Part shown: positions 55,089 through 63,484 of the stretch, piece after piece | Position numbering within the stretch: the first letter of the stretch is position 1 | Layout: each line of letters opens with the position of its first letter | Origin: Caballeronia telluris | GTDB taxonomy: Bacteria > Pseudomonadota > Gammaproteobacteria > Burkholderiales > Burkholderiaceae | Reading direction: 5' to 3' | NCBI RefSeq assembly: GCF_001544495.1 | Contig: NZ_FCNZ02000001.1 | Location: forward strand, 1 to 64,000 | Length of the DNA: 64,000 nucleotides | Translations under genes and position numbers: made by a program | The notes under the pieces: generated by a model | What the model was told of the DNA's origin: nothing | The model's database searches: none | Seen by the model: only the letters and a program-made list of their open reading frames with translations

Positions 55089-55616
55089 ATGTCAGGAAAC
55101 GACCAGTCAGCAAAGCTTTTTATCGGCGAGGGCTTCGAAGGCCCCGGCGTCAATCTCGCGCACATCAACGTGCTCGTCGGGCCGCGCAGCGGGCCGGCTG
55201 GACAGGCGTTCGCCACGGCGCTCGCCACGCCTTCCGCCGGCCACGCGCCGTTCGTCGTGATTGCGCGCCCCGGCGTGCCGGCCAAGCCGCTCACGCTGTA
55301 CGTCAACAAAGCGCAGATCGATGGCGAATTTCACGGCAACGCGACCTGGGGCGCATCGCAGGCGGGCATCGCGAAGGCGGTCGTCGAATCGCTGGAAGAC
55401 GGCACGTTGCCGCCCGAAGCGGAGAACGAATGGGTGGTGGTGTCGGCCAACTGGGTCAACCCGAAAACCGACGATCTCGACGCCGTCTATCGCAACAACT
55501 ATCTCGCCGCGAAAACCGCCATCAAGGCGGCGATGTTCGGCCTGCCGAAGAAGCACGACGTCTTCGCGGCGGCCCGCGACGTATCGAATCCTTTCTACAC
55601 GCCCAACGCGCGCTGA
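55089..55616 (+). CDS. fae: Formaldehyde-activating enzyme
   Basis: A 175-residue Fae-family protein. Fae condenses formaldehyde with tetrahydromethanopterin. The family start is clear: LFIGEGFEGPGVNLAHINVL, in which His25 corresponds to the catalytic His17. KPLTLYVNKAQIDGEFHGNA and a C-terminal YLAAKTAIKAAMFGLP are also typical. No other methanopterin-pathway gene (mtdB, mch, fhc) lies in the window; Paraburkholderia species can carry them elsewhere. Formaldehyde from betaine and dimethylglycine demethylation is a likely source. The ATG at 55089 (MSGNDQSAK) is preferred; an ATG at 54984 in the same frame would add 35 less convincing residues. Confidence 0.9.
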   Translation: MSGNDQSAKLFIGEGFEGPGVNLAHINVLVGPRSGPAGQAFATALATPSAGHAPFVVIARPGVPAKPLTLYVNKAQIDGEFHGNATWGASQAGIAKAVVESLEDGTLPPEAENEWVVVSANWVNPKTDDLDAVYRNNYLAAKTAIKAAMFGLPKKHDVFAAARDVSNPFYTPNAR

Positions 55617-55666
55617 AGCGCAACCGGACAACTGGCCGGACCGCGTTCCGGCCTCGGAGACAGCAA

Positions 55667-56704
55667 ATGGAATTTGTTCGCCTGGGCCATTCGGGCCTGA
55701 AGGTGTCGCGCTTGTGCCTCGGCACGATGAACATGGGCACGCCGCAGTGGAAGCCCTGGATATTCGACGAACGGCAAAGCGAACCGATCGTGCGTCACGC
55801 GCTGGAAGCGGGCGTCAACTTCATCGACCTCGCCGATTTCTACTCCACGGGCGTGGGCGAGGAAGTCGTCGGGCGGATTCTCGGGCGGCTCGCGCGGCGC
55901 GAGGAAATCGTCGTGACGACGAAGGTCGGCTATGACATGGGCGCGTATCAGAACGCGGGCGGGCACTCGCGCAAGCACATCATGGACGGCATCGACGGGT
56001 CGCTCAAACGCCTCGGCATGGACTACGTCGATATCTACATGCTGCATTACTTCGACGTGAACACGCCGGTCGAGGAAACGATGGCCGCGCTCGACGACAT
56101 CGTGCGTGCGGGCAAGGCTCGATACATCGGCGTGTCGACGATGTCCACGTGGCAACTGGCGAAGATCATGCAGGTGTGCGAGCGCAACGGCTGGCACAAA
56201 CCGATCAACATGCAATTGCAACTGAACCTCGCCTACCGCGAGGAAGAGCGCGAAATGATGCCGTATTGCGCGGACCAGGGGCTGGGCGTTTCGGTATTCA
56301 GTCCGCTCGCGCGCGGCCTGCTCACGTGCGAAGCCTCGTCCACGCGCAATCAAACCGACTTCTTCACCGCGCAGATGTATGGCGACGCCGCTTCACGGGC
56401 GATCGCGGCGTCGGTGGCCCGCGTCGCAGCGCGGCGCGGCGTGAGCCCGGCGCAGATCGCACAGGCTTGGGTGCTGCGCAAGGCAGGCGTGGCGAGCGTG
56501 CTGGTCGGCGCGGATTCGCCGGCGCAGTTCGACAGCGCGCTCGCAGCGCTCGGCACCGAACTCGACGCCGACGAAATCTTTGAACTGGAGCGCAATTACA
56601 CGCCATGCGACCTGATCAACGACTACACGGCGGGACGCCGCATCGCGCGTGATTCGCGCCCGGCACAGGGCATGTTCGCTCACGCACTGGAGCAGGCGGC
56701 ATGA
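55667..56704 (+). CDS. Aldo/keto reductase
   Basis: A 345-residue NADPH-dependent oxidoreductase of the AKR11/12-like group. The catalytic tetrad appears: Asp and Tyr in NFIDLADFYSTG, Lys in VVTTKVGYD, and His in MLHYFD. The NADPH loop is VSVFSPLARGLL. It begins MEFVRLGHSGLKVSRLCLGTMNMG. It ends overlapping the aldehyde dehydrogenase start by 4 bases (ATGA), so the two may act in sequence on an aldehyde or sugar-derived compound. Substrate unknown. Confidence 0.9.
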   Translation: MEFVRLGHSGLKVSRLCLGTMNMGTPQWKPWIFDERQSEPIVRHALEAGVNFIDLADFYSTGVGEEVVGRILGRLARREEIVVTTKVGYDMGAYQNAGGHSRKHIMDGIDGSLKRLGMDYVDIYMLHYFDVNTPVEETMAALDDIVRAGKARYIGVSTMSTWQLAKIMQVCERNGWHKPINMQLQLNLAYREEEREMMPYCADQGLGVSVFSPLARGLLTCEASSTRNQTDFFTAQMYGDAASRAIAASVARVAARRGVSPAQIAQAWVLRKAGVASVLVGADSPAQFDSALAALGTELDADEIFELERNYTPCDLINDYTAGRRIARDSRPAQGMFAHALEQAA

Positions 56705-58137
56705 CGCTGGTTCGCAAGGGTCATTACATCGACGGCGCCTGGATCGAAAGCAAGGAAACGTATCCGGTGCGCAATCCGGCGACGGGCGAAATCATCGCGG
56801 ACGTCGCGAAGGCAGGCGCACAAGAGACGCGGCAAGCCATCGACGCGGCGCAGAAAGCCTTTCCCGCATGGCGCGCGTTGACGGCGAAAGAGCGTGGCGC
56901 GCGCGTGAAGCGCTGGGGCGAGTTGATGCTCGCTCGCCGCGATGCGCTCGCCGAACTGCTGACGCGCGAGCAGGGCAAGCCACTTGCCGAAGCCAGGGGC
57001 GAAGTGGCCTACGCGGCCAGTTTCTTCGAATGGTTCGCGGAAGAGGCCAAACGCAGCTACGGCGACGTCATTCCCAGCCCGAAGCCTGATTCGAAGATCA
57101 TCGTCACGCGGGAGCCCGTGGGCGTCGTCGCGGCAATCACGCCGTGGAATTTCCCGCTGGCGATGATTACGCGCAAGGCGGGTCCGGCGCTCGCCGCGGG
57201 CTGCACGATGGTGCTGAAGCCATCGGAGGAAACGCCGCTCTCAGCGCTCGCGCTCGCCGTGCTCGCTGAGGAGGCGGGCATTCCGCCGGGCGTTTTCAAC
57301 GTCGTCTCCGGCGATCCCATCGCGATCGGTGCCACGCTCACGGCTTCGCCGGTGGTCCGCAAGCTCTCGTTCACCGGCTCCACGCGAGTCGGCAAGCTGC
57401 TCGCCGCGCAGTCGGCCGAGACGCTCAAAAAGCTTTCGCTCGAACTGGGCGGTAACGCACCGTTCATCGTTTTCGATGATGCCGACCTCGACGCTGCCGT
57501 GCAGGGCGCCATGGCATCGAAGTTCCGCAATACGGGGCAGACGTGCGTGTGCGTGAACCGCTTCTACGTGCAGGACGGCATCTACGACGCGTTCACGCGG
57601 CGCCTCGCCGAAGCGGTCAATCAACTGCGCGTCGGTGAGGCGCTGAAGGGCGAGGTTGATCAAGGTCCGCTGATCAACAAACCGGCGCTTGCGAAAGTGC
57701 AAAAGCATGTAGACGACGCGCTCGAGCATGGCGCGACAGTTCTGACAGGCGGCCGGCCGCACTCGCTCGGCGGGACGTTCTACGAACCGACCGTCCTCAC
57801 GGACGCGAACGAAGACATGCTCATCGCGCAGGAGGAAACCTTCGGTCCGGTCGCCGCGTGCTTTCGCTTCGAGACCGAAGCGGAAGTCGTCGAACGCGCC
57901 AACGACACGCCATTCGGCCTATCCGCGTATTTTTACACGCGCGATCTCGGCCGGGCGTGGCGCGTCGCGGAAGCGCTTGAAAGCGGCATGGTCGGCATCA
58001 ACGAAGGAATCATTTCGACGGAGGTCGCGCCGTTCGGCGGCGTCAAACAGTCGGGCCTCGGCCGCGAAGGATCGAAGTACGGGCTCGATGAATACGTCGA
58101 ACTGAAATACATGATGATCAGCGGTCTCGGCCGCTAA
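56701..58137 (+). CDS. NAD(P)-dependent aldehyde dehydrogenase, succinate-semialdehyde type
   Basis: A 478-residue aldehyde dehydrogenase. Catalytic Cys is in GQTCVCVNRF, general-base Glu in LELGGNAPFIV, with the conserved ITPWNFPLAMITRKAGPALA and KPSEETPLSALAL. The C-terminal EVAPFGGVKQSGLGREGSKYG is the GabD/SSADH form. Closest in feel to succinate- or glutarate-semialdehyde dehydrogenases; exact substrate cannot be fixed. It overlaps the aldo/keto reductase by 4 bases and is followed by an MFS carrier, so the three look like a small catabolic operon, probably controlled by the LysR gene downstream. Confidence 0.92.
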   Translation: MTLVRKGHYIDGAWIESKETYPVRNPATGEIIADVAKAGAQETRQAIDAAQKAFPAWRALTAKERGARVKRWGELMLARRDALAELLTREQGKPLAEARGEVAYAASFFEWFAEEAKRSYGDVIPSPKPDSKIIVTREPVGVVAAITPWNFPLAMITRKAGPALAAGCTMVLKPSEETPLSALALAVLAEEAGIPPGVFNVVSGDPIAIGATLTASPVVRKLSFTGSTRVGKLLAAQSAETLKKLSLELGGNAPFIVFDDADLDAAVQGAMASKFRNTGQTCVCVNRFYVQDGIYDAFTRRLAEAVNQLRVGEALKGEVDQGPLINKPALAKVQKHVDDALEHGATVLTGGRPHSLGGTFYEPTVLTDANEDMLIAQEETFGPVAACFRFETEAEVVERANDTPFGLSAYFYTRDLGRAWRVAEALESGMVGINEGIISTEVAPFGGVKQSGLGREGSKYGLDEYVELKYMMISGLGR

Positions 58138-58152
58138 GTGATCCACGGCTGG

Positions 58153-58174
58153 CGCCGCGCAGCAATGCGCGGCG
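58153..58174. other. Stem-loop between aldehyde dehydrogenase and MFS genes
   Basis: CGCCGCGC (58153-58160) pairs with GCGCGGCG (58167-58174) around AGCAAT. There is no T-run. It may protect the mRNA end or reduce read-through inside the operon. Confidence 0.35.
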
Positions 58175-58207
58175 TCCGTCGCATGAACGCAATATAAGGA
58201 GACGCCG

Positions 58208-59620
58208 ATGCGCCAACAAGACATACCAGTCGCCACGCCAGGAATGGTCGCCCAGCCGTCAATCGCCACGTTTGACCCGCAACGGTTGCCGGAGCCGCAT
58301 CATCCAACCGATTCCGTCGCGCTCGACGATCTGCCGCTCAACCGTTTTCACCTCAAGATCGCGGGATTGACGTTCGGCGCGCATTTCACCGAAGGTTACG
58401 CGCTCGGTACCGTCGGCTATGCGCTGGCCTCGCTGAACCGGCAGATTCCGCTCGATTCGTTCTGGATGGGCGCGATCGGCAGTTCCGCGCTGATCGGCAT
58501 CTTCCTCGGCAGCTTGCTATTCGGCTGGCTTTCCGACCGTCTGGGGCGGCAGCGCATCTTTCTGACGAGCTTCGTCATCATCACGCTGGCAGCGTTTTTG
58601 CAGTTCTTCGCCACCTCGCCAGTCGAACTGTTTTTGCTGCGCGTCCTGATCGGTATTGGCATGGGCGGCGATTTCACGGTCGGTCACGCGATCCTCGCGG
58701 AATTCTCGCCGCGCAAGCATCGTGGCGCGCTACTGGGTTCGTTCAGCGTCGTGTGGACGATCGGCTACGTGGCCGCGAACGTGCTCGGCCTGCACTACAG
58801 CGACGCCGTTCCGGACGCGTGGCGCTGGCTGCTGGCATCGGCGGCGGCGCCCGCGCTGATCGTGCTTCTGTTGCGCTTCGGCACGCCGGAGTCACCGCGC
58901 TGGCTGCTCGGCAAGGGACGCGCCGCCGAAGCGAACGACATCGTTCGCAAGCACTTCGGCCCCCACGTCACGCTCGACGCAGACAGCCCGCACCCCGAGC
59001 ACAGCAGCAAACGCGGTTATGCGCGCCTGTTCGGCCGCGATCTGATCCGCCGTACCGTGTTCAACTGCGCGTTTTTCGTGTGTCTCGTGATTCCCTATTT
59101 TGCGATCTATACCTTCCTGCCGGCCATTCTCAAGGTCGTCGGACTGAGCGAAGGCTTCGGCGCCGACCTGCTGCTCAACGCGATCCTCGTCATTGGCGCG
59201 GTGCTCGGCATCTGGCTCACGATCAAGCTGCCGCGCAGGCACTTTCTGATCGGCTCTTTCGCCGTGACGTGCGCGATGCTCGTCGCGCTGAGCGTGTTGC
59301 CGTCGACAGCCGCGCTGGCGATGATTCTTGCGTTCGCTGTCTTCACGCTTACGATGTCGGCGTTCAGCAATCTCGTCGGCGTGTTTCCGCCCGAATGCTT
59401 CCCAACGGAAGTGCGTGCATGCGGCGTCGGACTGGCTATCGCATGCAGCAGGCTCGGCTCCGCGATCGGCACGTTCCTGCTGCCGGTCGGCATCGCACGA
59501 TTCGGCTTTCACGCGACGATGATGGCGCTGGCCGGAGTCCTGTTGATCGGGATGATCGTGTCGATTGCGTGGGCGCCGGAGACGAAGAACCTGACGCTGC
59601 GGGATGCGAGCCACGGCTGA
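58208..59620 (+). CDS. MFS transporter, sugar/aromatic-acid porter type
   Basis: A 470-residue carrier with about 12 membrane segments and a soluble N-terminal tail of about 45 residues. Family motifs: LFGWLSDRLGRQRIFL (loop 2-3), GIGMGGDFTVGHAILAEFSP with RKHRGALLG (loop 4-5), FGTPESPRWLLGKGRAAEA before the central loop, and FPPECFPTEVRACGVGLAIACSRLGS (loop 8-11). It belongs with the SP/AAHS-type porters that import sugars, polyols or aromatic acids. Being downstream of the aldo/keto reductase and aldehyde dehydrogenase, it may import their precursor. Convergent with the LysR gene. Confidence 0.88.
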   Translation: MRQQDIPVATPGMVAQPSIATFDPQRLPEPHHPTDSVALDDLPLNRFHLKIAGLTFGAHFTEGYALGTVGYALASLNRQIPLDSFWMGAIGSSALIGIFLGSLLFGWLSDRLGRQRIFLTSFVIITLAAFLQFFATSPVELFLLRVLIGIGMGGDFTVGHAILAEFSPRKHRGALLGSFSVVWTIGYVAANVLGLHYSDAVPDAWRWLLASAAAPALIVLLLRFGTPESPRWLLGKGRAAEANDIVRKHFGPHVTLDADSPHPEHSSKRGYARLFGRDLIRRTVFNCAFFVCLVIPYFAIYTFLPAILKVVGLSEGFGADLLLNAILVIGAVLGIWLTIKLPRRHFLIGSFAVTCAMLVALSVLPSTAALAMILAFAVFTLTMSAFSNLVGVFPPECFPTEVRACGVGLAIACSRLGSAIGTFLLPVGIARFGFHATMMALAGVLLIGMIVSIAWAPETKNLTLRDASHG

Positions 59621-59628
59621 GCCGGTGA

Positions 59629-59656
59629 AATGGCGGGCGCCAACAGCGCCGCCATT
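59629..59656. terminator. Stem-loop between convergent MFS and LysR genes
   Basis: AATGGCGGGCGC (59629-59640) pairs with GCGCCGCCATT (59646-59656) with one bulged base and a CAACA loop. No long T-run, so moderate confidence for bidirectional termination. Confidence 0.5.
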
Positions 59657-59675
59657 CAATCCACCTCAGTTCATT

Positions 59676-60542
59676 TCATTCTTTAGGGATTTGGGAAAGC
59701 AGCCACGCGGCCACGGCGTTCACATGCGGCGAATCCATGTTCCGCGCCGGCACGTCAAGCCAGTAACCGAACGGTCCGCTCACCTCGACATCCGACATTT
59801 TCACGAGAACGCCTTCAGCGAGTTCATCGACGATCATGTTCAAATCGACGACAGCGAGCCCGACGCCTCGTTTCGCCGCCTGGATCGCCTGTTCGAGGTT
59901 GGAGAATTCGATGCCGTTCTCCGCGAGTCGCTGTGGGGAATGCGCCGCAGCGAGCCAATTGGGCCAGAGTTCGAGGCGGATATCGTCGTGAAGAACATGC
60001 AGCGCGGGCAGACGTTCGAGCAGCATGTCGACGTGCTCTCCCGCGAGCGACGCGGAACCCACGAGCGCGTGGCGCTCTGTCATCAGCAGTTCGGAATGCC
60101 CTTCCGTGAGCGGGTTGCGCCCGAACCGGATCGCGCAATGACACGCATCGCTCGGCTGCGTTCGCAGCGATAGCTCGACGCCCGGCAATTGCACGGCCAA
60201 CAAGTTGAGGCGTGGCGAAAGCCACTGCGTCGCGAAAGTGGGCGGCAGGCACATGATGAGGCGCTTCCGGCCCGACGTACCGGCAAGCGCGCGCGTGCCG
60301 CGCTCGATGGCATCGAATGCTTCCGCGACGGATGCGTTCAGCACTACCCCGGCGGGCGTCAACCGAACGCCTCGTTGATTGCGTTCGAACAACTTCACGC
60401 CAAGCGATTGCTCCAGTTGCCGAATCTGCCGGCTGACCGCGCCCTGCGTGACGTAGAGCGCGCGCGCCGCGCGATTGAAGCTCAACTGGCGTGCCGATTC
60501 CTCGAAAAAACGCAACCCGACCAATGATGGCAATTGCCGCAT
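59676..60542 (-). CDS. LysR-family (GcvA-like) transcriptional regulator
   Basis: A 288-residue regulator. The N-terminal winged helix-turn-helix is LPSLVGLRFFEESARQLSF, NRAARALYVTQGAVSRQIRQ and LEQSLGVKLFERNQRGV, followed by a ligand-binding domain (from about 95: RLIMCLPPTFATQWLSPRL). The RFFE.A start and Q-G-A-V-S-R-Q helix place it in the GcvA subgroup. It is convergent with the MFS gene and may control the AKR-aldehyde dehydrogenase-MFS set. The ATG at 60542 is preceded by GGGAG; the frame stays open 18 codons upstream. Confidence 0.9.
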   Translation of the reverse strand: MRQLPSLVGLRFFEESARQLSFNRAARALYVTQGAVSRQIRQLEQSLGVKLFERNQRGVRLTPAGVVLNASVAEAFDAIERGTRALAGTSGRKRLIMCLPPTFATQWLSPRLNLLAVQLPGVELSLRTQPSDACHCAIRFGRNPLTEGHSELLMTERHALVGSASLAGEHVDMLLERLPALHVLHDDIRLELWPNWLAAAHSPQRLAENGIEFSNLEQAIQAAKRGVGLAVVDLNMIVDELAEGVLVKMSDVEVSGPFGYWLDVPARNMDSPHVNAVAAWLLSQIPKE

Positions 60543-60767
60543 GTTTCTCCCACCCTCCGCCGGTCTGACCTTGTTTCGTGAACTGCAGCTTCGCACGGCC
60601 GAGCGCAGGTGTCGCCTCGTCCGAACGGCCAGCGCACCGTCTCGCGACGTGCAGCGCCGAGCCGAAACGATACCGGCTTAATCAACCATTCAGGTAAATT
60701 TTATTCCAAACAGGATAAATTCGGGCGAGCGGCTACATAACTTCCCGGCCAGGCGATGCGAGAAACG

Positions 60768-61499
60768 TCAGTCGAACGCGAGCGCCCGCGCGGCGTCGAG
60801 CGCATGCCGCGCCTGCACGAGCGACGTGCGCGCGGCGCGCGCATCGGAGGCGAGCCGCAGCAGCGCGCCGAGTTGAGACGGCTGGCGCAGCAATTCCCGC
60901 AGAATCGGCGCGATGGCCGTGTGGCCGTCGTCGCGCAAGCCCACCGTCGCCGCGCTCGGCAAGGTGCGCCACGCCGGATCGACGATCGAGCGGCACACGG
61001 CGAAGGGCAGTCCGCGCGCCGTCGCGATCGCGCCCGCGATGTGCGATTCCATGTCGACGGCGAGCGCGCCCGTCGACTGGTACAGCGAGCGCTTCGCCTG
61101 CTCGCTCGTGACCGGCGCGGTGACGGCGGCGATCGTGCCGCGACGCGTCAGGGCCGCGAGCGGCGTGCCGGCGAAAGATTCGACGATGCGCTCGGACCAG
61201 TCGATGTCGGTGACGAGCCGGCCGAACGGACCCGAAACCGCATCCGCGACGACGAGCGTGCCCGGCTGCAGGTCCGGCGCGAGGCCGCCCGCCGTGCCGA
61301 AGCTCACGATGCCCGAGCAGCCGCGCGCCACCGCTTCGGAAAGCGCGCGTTCGAGCCAGTCGGCGCGCGCCGCGAACACGACATCGACGCCGCGTCCGCG
61401 CACGATCTTCGCCTCGAACGCCATGCCAGTGACCGCGACGACGGGCACGCCGCCCGGGCCGCGCGCATCGCGAAAGCGGCGCACGTCGCGCGCGCTCAC
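60768..61499 (-). CDS. hpnG: Adenosylhopane nucleosidase (hopanoid phosphorylase family)
   Basis: A 243-residue protein of the nucleoside-phosphorylase fold. Family segments: VVAVTGMAFEAKIVRGRGVD, IVSFGTAGGLAPDLQPGTLV, the DMES-type motif ALAVDMESHIAGAIA and a purine-pocket AVCRSIVDPAWRTLP. HpnG removes adenine from adenosylhopane, made by HpnH, on the way to bacteriohopanetetrol. The start is GTG at 61499, which overlaps the shc stop (GTGA), so the two are coupled. It is the last gene of hpnE-shc-hpnG. Confidence 0.9.
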   Translation of the reverse strand: MSARDVRRFRDARGPGGVPVVAVTGMAFEAKIVRGRGVDVVFAARADWLERALSEAVARGCSGIVSFGTAGGLAPDLQPGTLVVADAVSGPFGRLVTDIDWSERIVESFAGTPLAALTRRGTIAAVTAPVTSEQAKRSLYQSTGALAVDMESHIAGAIATARGLPFAVCRSIVDPAWRTLPSAATVGLRDDGHTAIAPILRELLRQPSQLGALLRLASDARAARTSLVQARHALDAARALAFD

Positions 61500-63484
61500 A
61501 TCGCCGCCGTCACGCGCGAGAGGCCTTCGCGCGTCAGGTTGCGATAGCGCGCGAGCGCCCACAGCGGGAAGAACTTGCGATAACCGTGGTAGCGCAGATA
61601 GAACACGCGCGGAAAACCGGTCGCGGTGAAGCGCGTTTCGTCCCAGAGGCCGTGTTCGCGCTGGGTCGCCTGCAGATACGCGACGCCGCGCGCGACCGCC
61701 GGATGATCGACGACGCCCGCCGCCATCAGTCCGAGCAGCGCCCACGCGGTCTGCGACGCCGTGCTCGGCGCCTGCTCGTAGCCGCAATAGTCGAGCTTAT
61801 AGCTTTCGCCGTCCTCGCCCCAGCCGCCGTCCGCGTTCTGAATGCCGATCAGCCATTCCGCCGCGCGCCGCACGCGTGAATCGGTCGGCGGCAGGCCGGC
61901 CGCGTTGAGCGCGCAGAGCGCCGACCACGTCCCGTAGACGTAATTCAGGCCCCATCGGCCGTACCAGCTTCCGTCGCGCTCCTGCCCGCGCAGGATGTAG
62001 TCGAGCGCGCGCCTTGCCGGCTCGCTGTTCGATGGCGTCTCGCCGAGTTCGGCCAGCATCGACAGACACCGCGCCGACACGTCGACCGTCGGCGGATCGA
62101 GCAGCGCACCGTGGTCCGAAAACGGGATGTTGTTCAGGTAATACTGCGTGTTTTCCGGCTCGAAAGCGCCCCAGCCGCCGTCGCTGCTCTGCATGCCGAC
62201 GACCCACTCGCGACCGCGCGCGATTGCTTCGTCGTACAGGGCGGTGCCGTTCTCGCGGTCGGCCCGCTGCATCGCCATCGCGACGACCGCCGTATCGTCG
62301 ACGTCCGGGTAGTGCGGATTCGCAAACTGGAATGCCCAGCCGCCAGGACGCACGTTCGGACGACGCGAGATCCAGTCGCCGCGCACGTCGAGAATCTGCA
62401 GCGGGCGCAGCCATTCCAGCCCGCGCGACACCGCCGCGCGCGCCTTCGGCATGCCGGTTTCGAGCAGCGCGTGCGCCGCGAGCGACGTGTCCCACACTGG
62501 CGAAAGGCACGGCTGGCAATACGCTTCGCCGTCGGGCGATGCGTCGACGACCAGCAGCTTCTCCAGCGAACGGCGCGCAATTGCGCGATTCGGGTGGTCT
62601 GCCGGATAGCCGAGCGCGTCGTACATCATCACGGAATTCGCCATCGCCGGGAAAATCGCGCCGAGGCCGTCCTCGCCGTTCAGCCGCTCGTCGACGAAAG
62701 TTACCGCCGCCTGGATCGCGCGTTCGCGACTGTCGTGCGGAAGCAGGCCGTCGACGGCGCGCAGCAACGTATCGACACAGCGAAAGAACGCGAACCAGCC
62801 CTTCTTCTGATGCGGCGCGCGGGCGAGCAGGCCGACGTTGACGGGCGCGTCGTCGAAAAGCTCGTCGATGCGCACGCCGCGCGGATTGCGCGCCGCCGGC
62901 CGCCGCGCGTTCAGCACGAGCAGCGGCACGATCACCGTGCGCGCCCAGTACGACACCTTCGACAGGTGGAACGGGAACCACATCGGCAGCAGCATGATTT
63001 CGACGGGCATCATCGGCACCGCGCGCCACGGCACCACGCCGAACAGCGCCAGCAAAATGCGCGTGAACACGTTCGACTGCTCGGCGCCGCCCGCAGCCAG
63101 AATCGCGCGGCGGGCGCGCTGCATGTGCGGCGCCTCGGGCGAATCGCCGATCATCTTCAGCGCGAAATACGCCTTGACGCTCGCGCTGACGTCCATCGCG
63201 CCGTCGGCGAACAGCGGCCAGCCGCCGTCTTCGCGCTGGATACGTCGGAGATAGCGCGCGATCTTCGCCTCGAGTTCGACGTTGGCCGTCTCGCCGAGGT
63301 AATGCACGAGCAGCACGTATTCGGCGGGAATCGTGGCGTCGGCTTCGAGTTCGTACAGCCAGTAGCCGTCGGCGTGTTGCGCGGCGAGCAGCGCGTCGGT
63401 GGCTTTCGCGACCGCCGCTTCGAGCGCGGCGGGGGAAACCGGCCGGGGCCGGTCAGGGCCCGGCAGGGAAGTATCGTTCATCAT
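61496..63484 (-). CDS. shc: Squalene-hopene cyclase
   Basis: A 662-residue class II triterpene cyclase forming hopene and hopanol from squalene at the membrane. The catalytic acid motif is DVDDTA (394-399). Several QW repeats are visible: QREDGGWPLF near 85, MQSSDGGWGAFE, QERDGSWYGRW, QNADGGWGED and the C-terminal FPLWALARYR. Monotopic membrane binding is expected from MWFPFHLSKVSYW (about 168-180). It overlaps hpnE (stop 63481) and hpnG (start 61499) by a few bases. Either of the two leading ATGs (63484 or 63481) may be used. Confidence 0.95.
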   Translation of the reverse strand: MMNDTSLPGPDRPRPVSPAALEAAVAKATDALLAAQHADGYWLYELEADATIPAEYVLLVHYLGETANVELEAKIARYLRRIQREDGGWPLFADGAMDVSASVKAYFALKMIGDSPEAPHMQRARRAILAAGGAEQSNVFTRILLALFGVVPWRAVPMMPVEIMLLPMWFPFHLSKVSYWARTVIVPLLVLNARRPAARNPRGVRIDELFDDAPVNVGLLARAPHQKKGWFAFFRCVDTLLRAVDGLLPHDSRERAIQAAVTFVDERLNGEDGLGAIFPAMANSVMMYDALGYPADHPNRAIARRSLEKLLVVDASPDGEAYCQPCLSPVWDTSLAAHALLETGMPKARAAVSRGLEWLRPLQILDVRGDWISRRPNVRPGGWAFQFANPHYPDVDDTAVVAMAMQRADRENGTALYDEAIARGREWVVGMQSSDGGWGAFEPENTQYYLNNIPFSDHGALLDPPTVDVSARCLSMLAELGETPSNSEPARRALDYILRGQERDGSWYGRWGLNYVYGTWSALCALNAAGLPPTDSRVRRAAEWLIGIQNADGGWGEDGESYKLDYCGYEQAPSTASQTAWALLGLMAAGVVDHPAVARGVAYLQATQREHGLWDETRFTATGFPRVFYLRYHGYRKFFPLWALARYRNLTREGLSRVTAAM

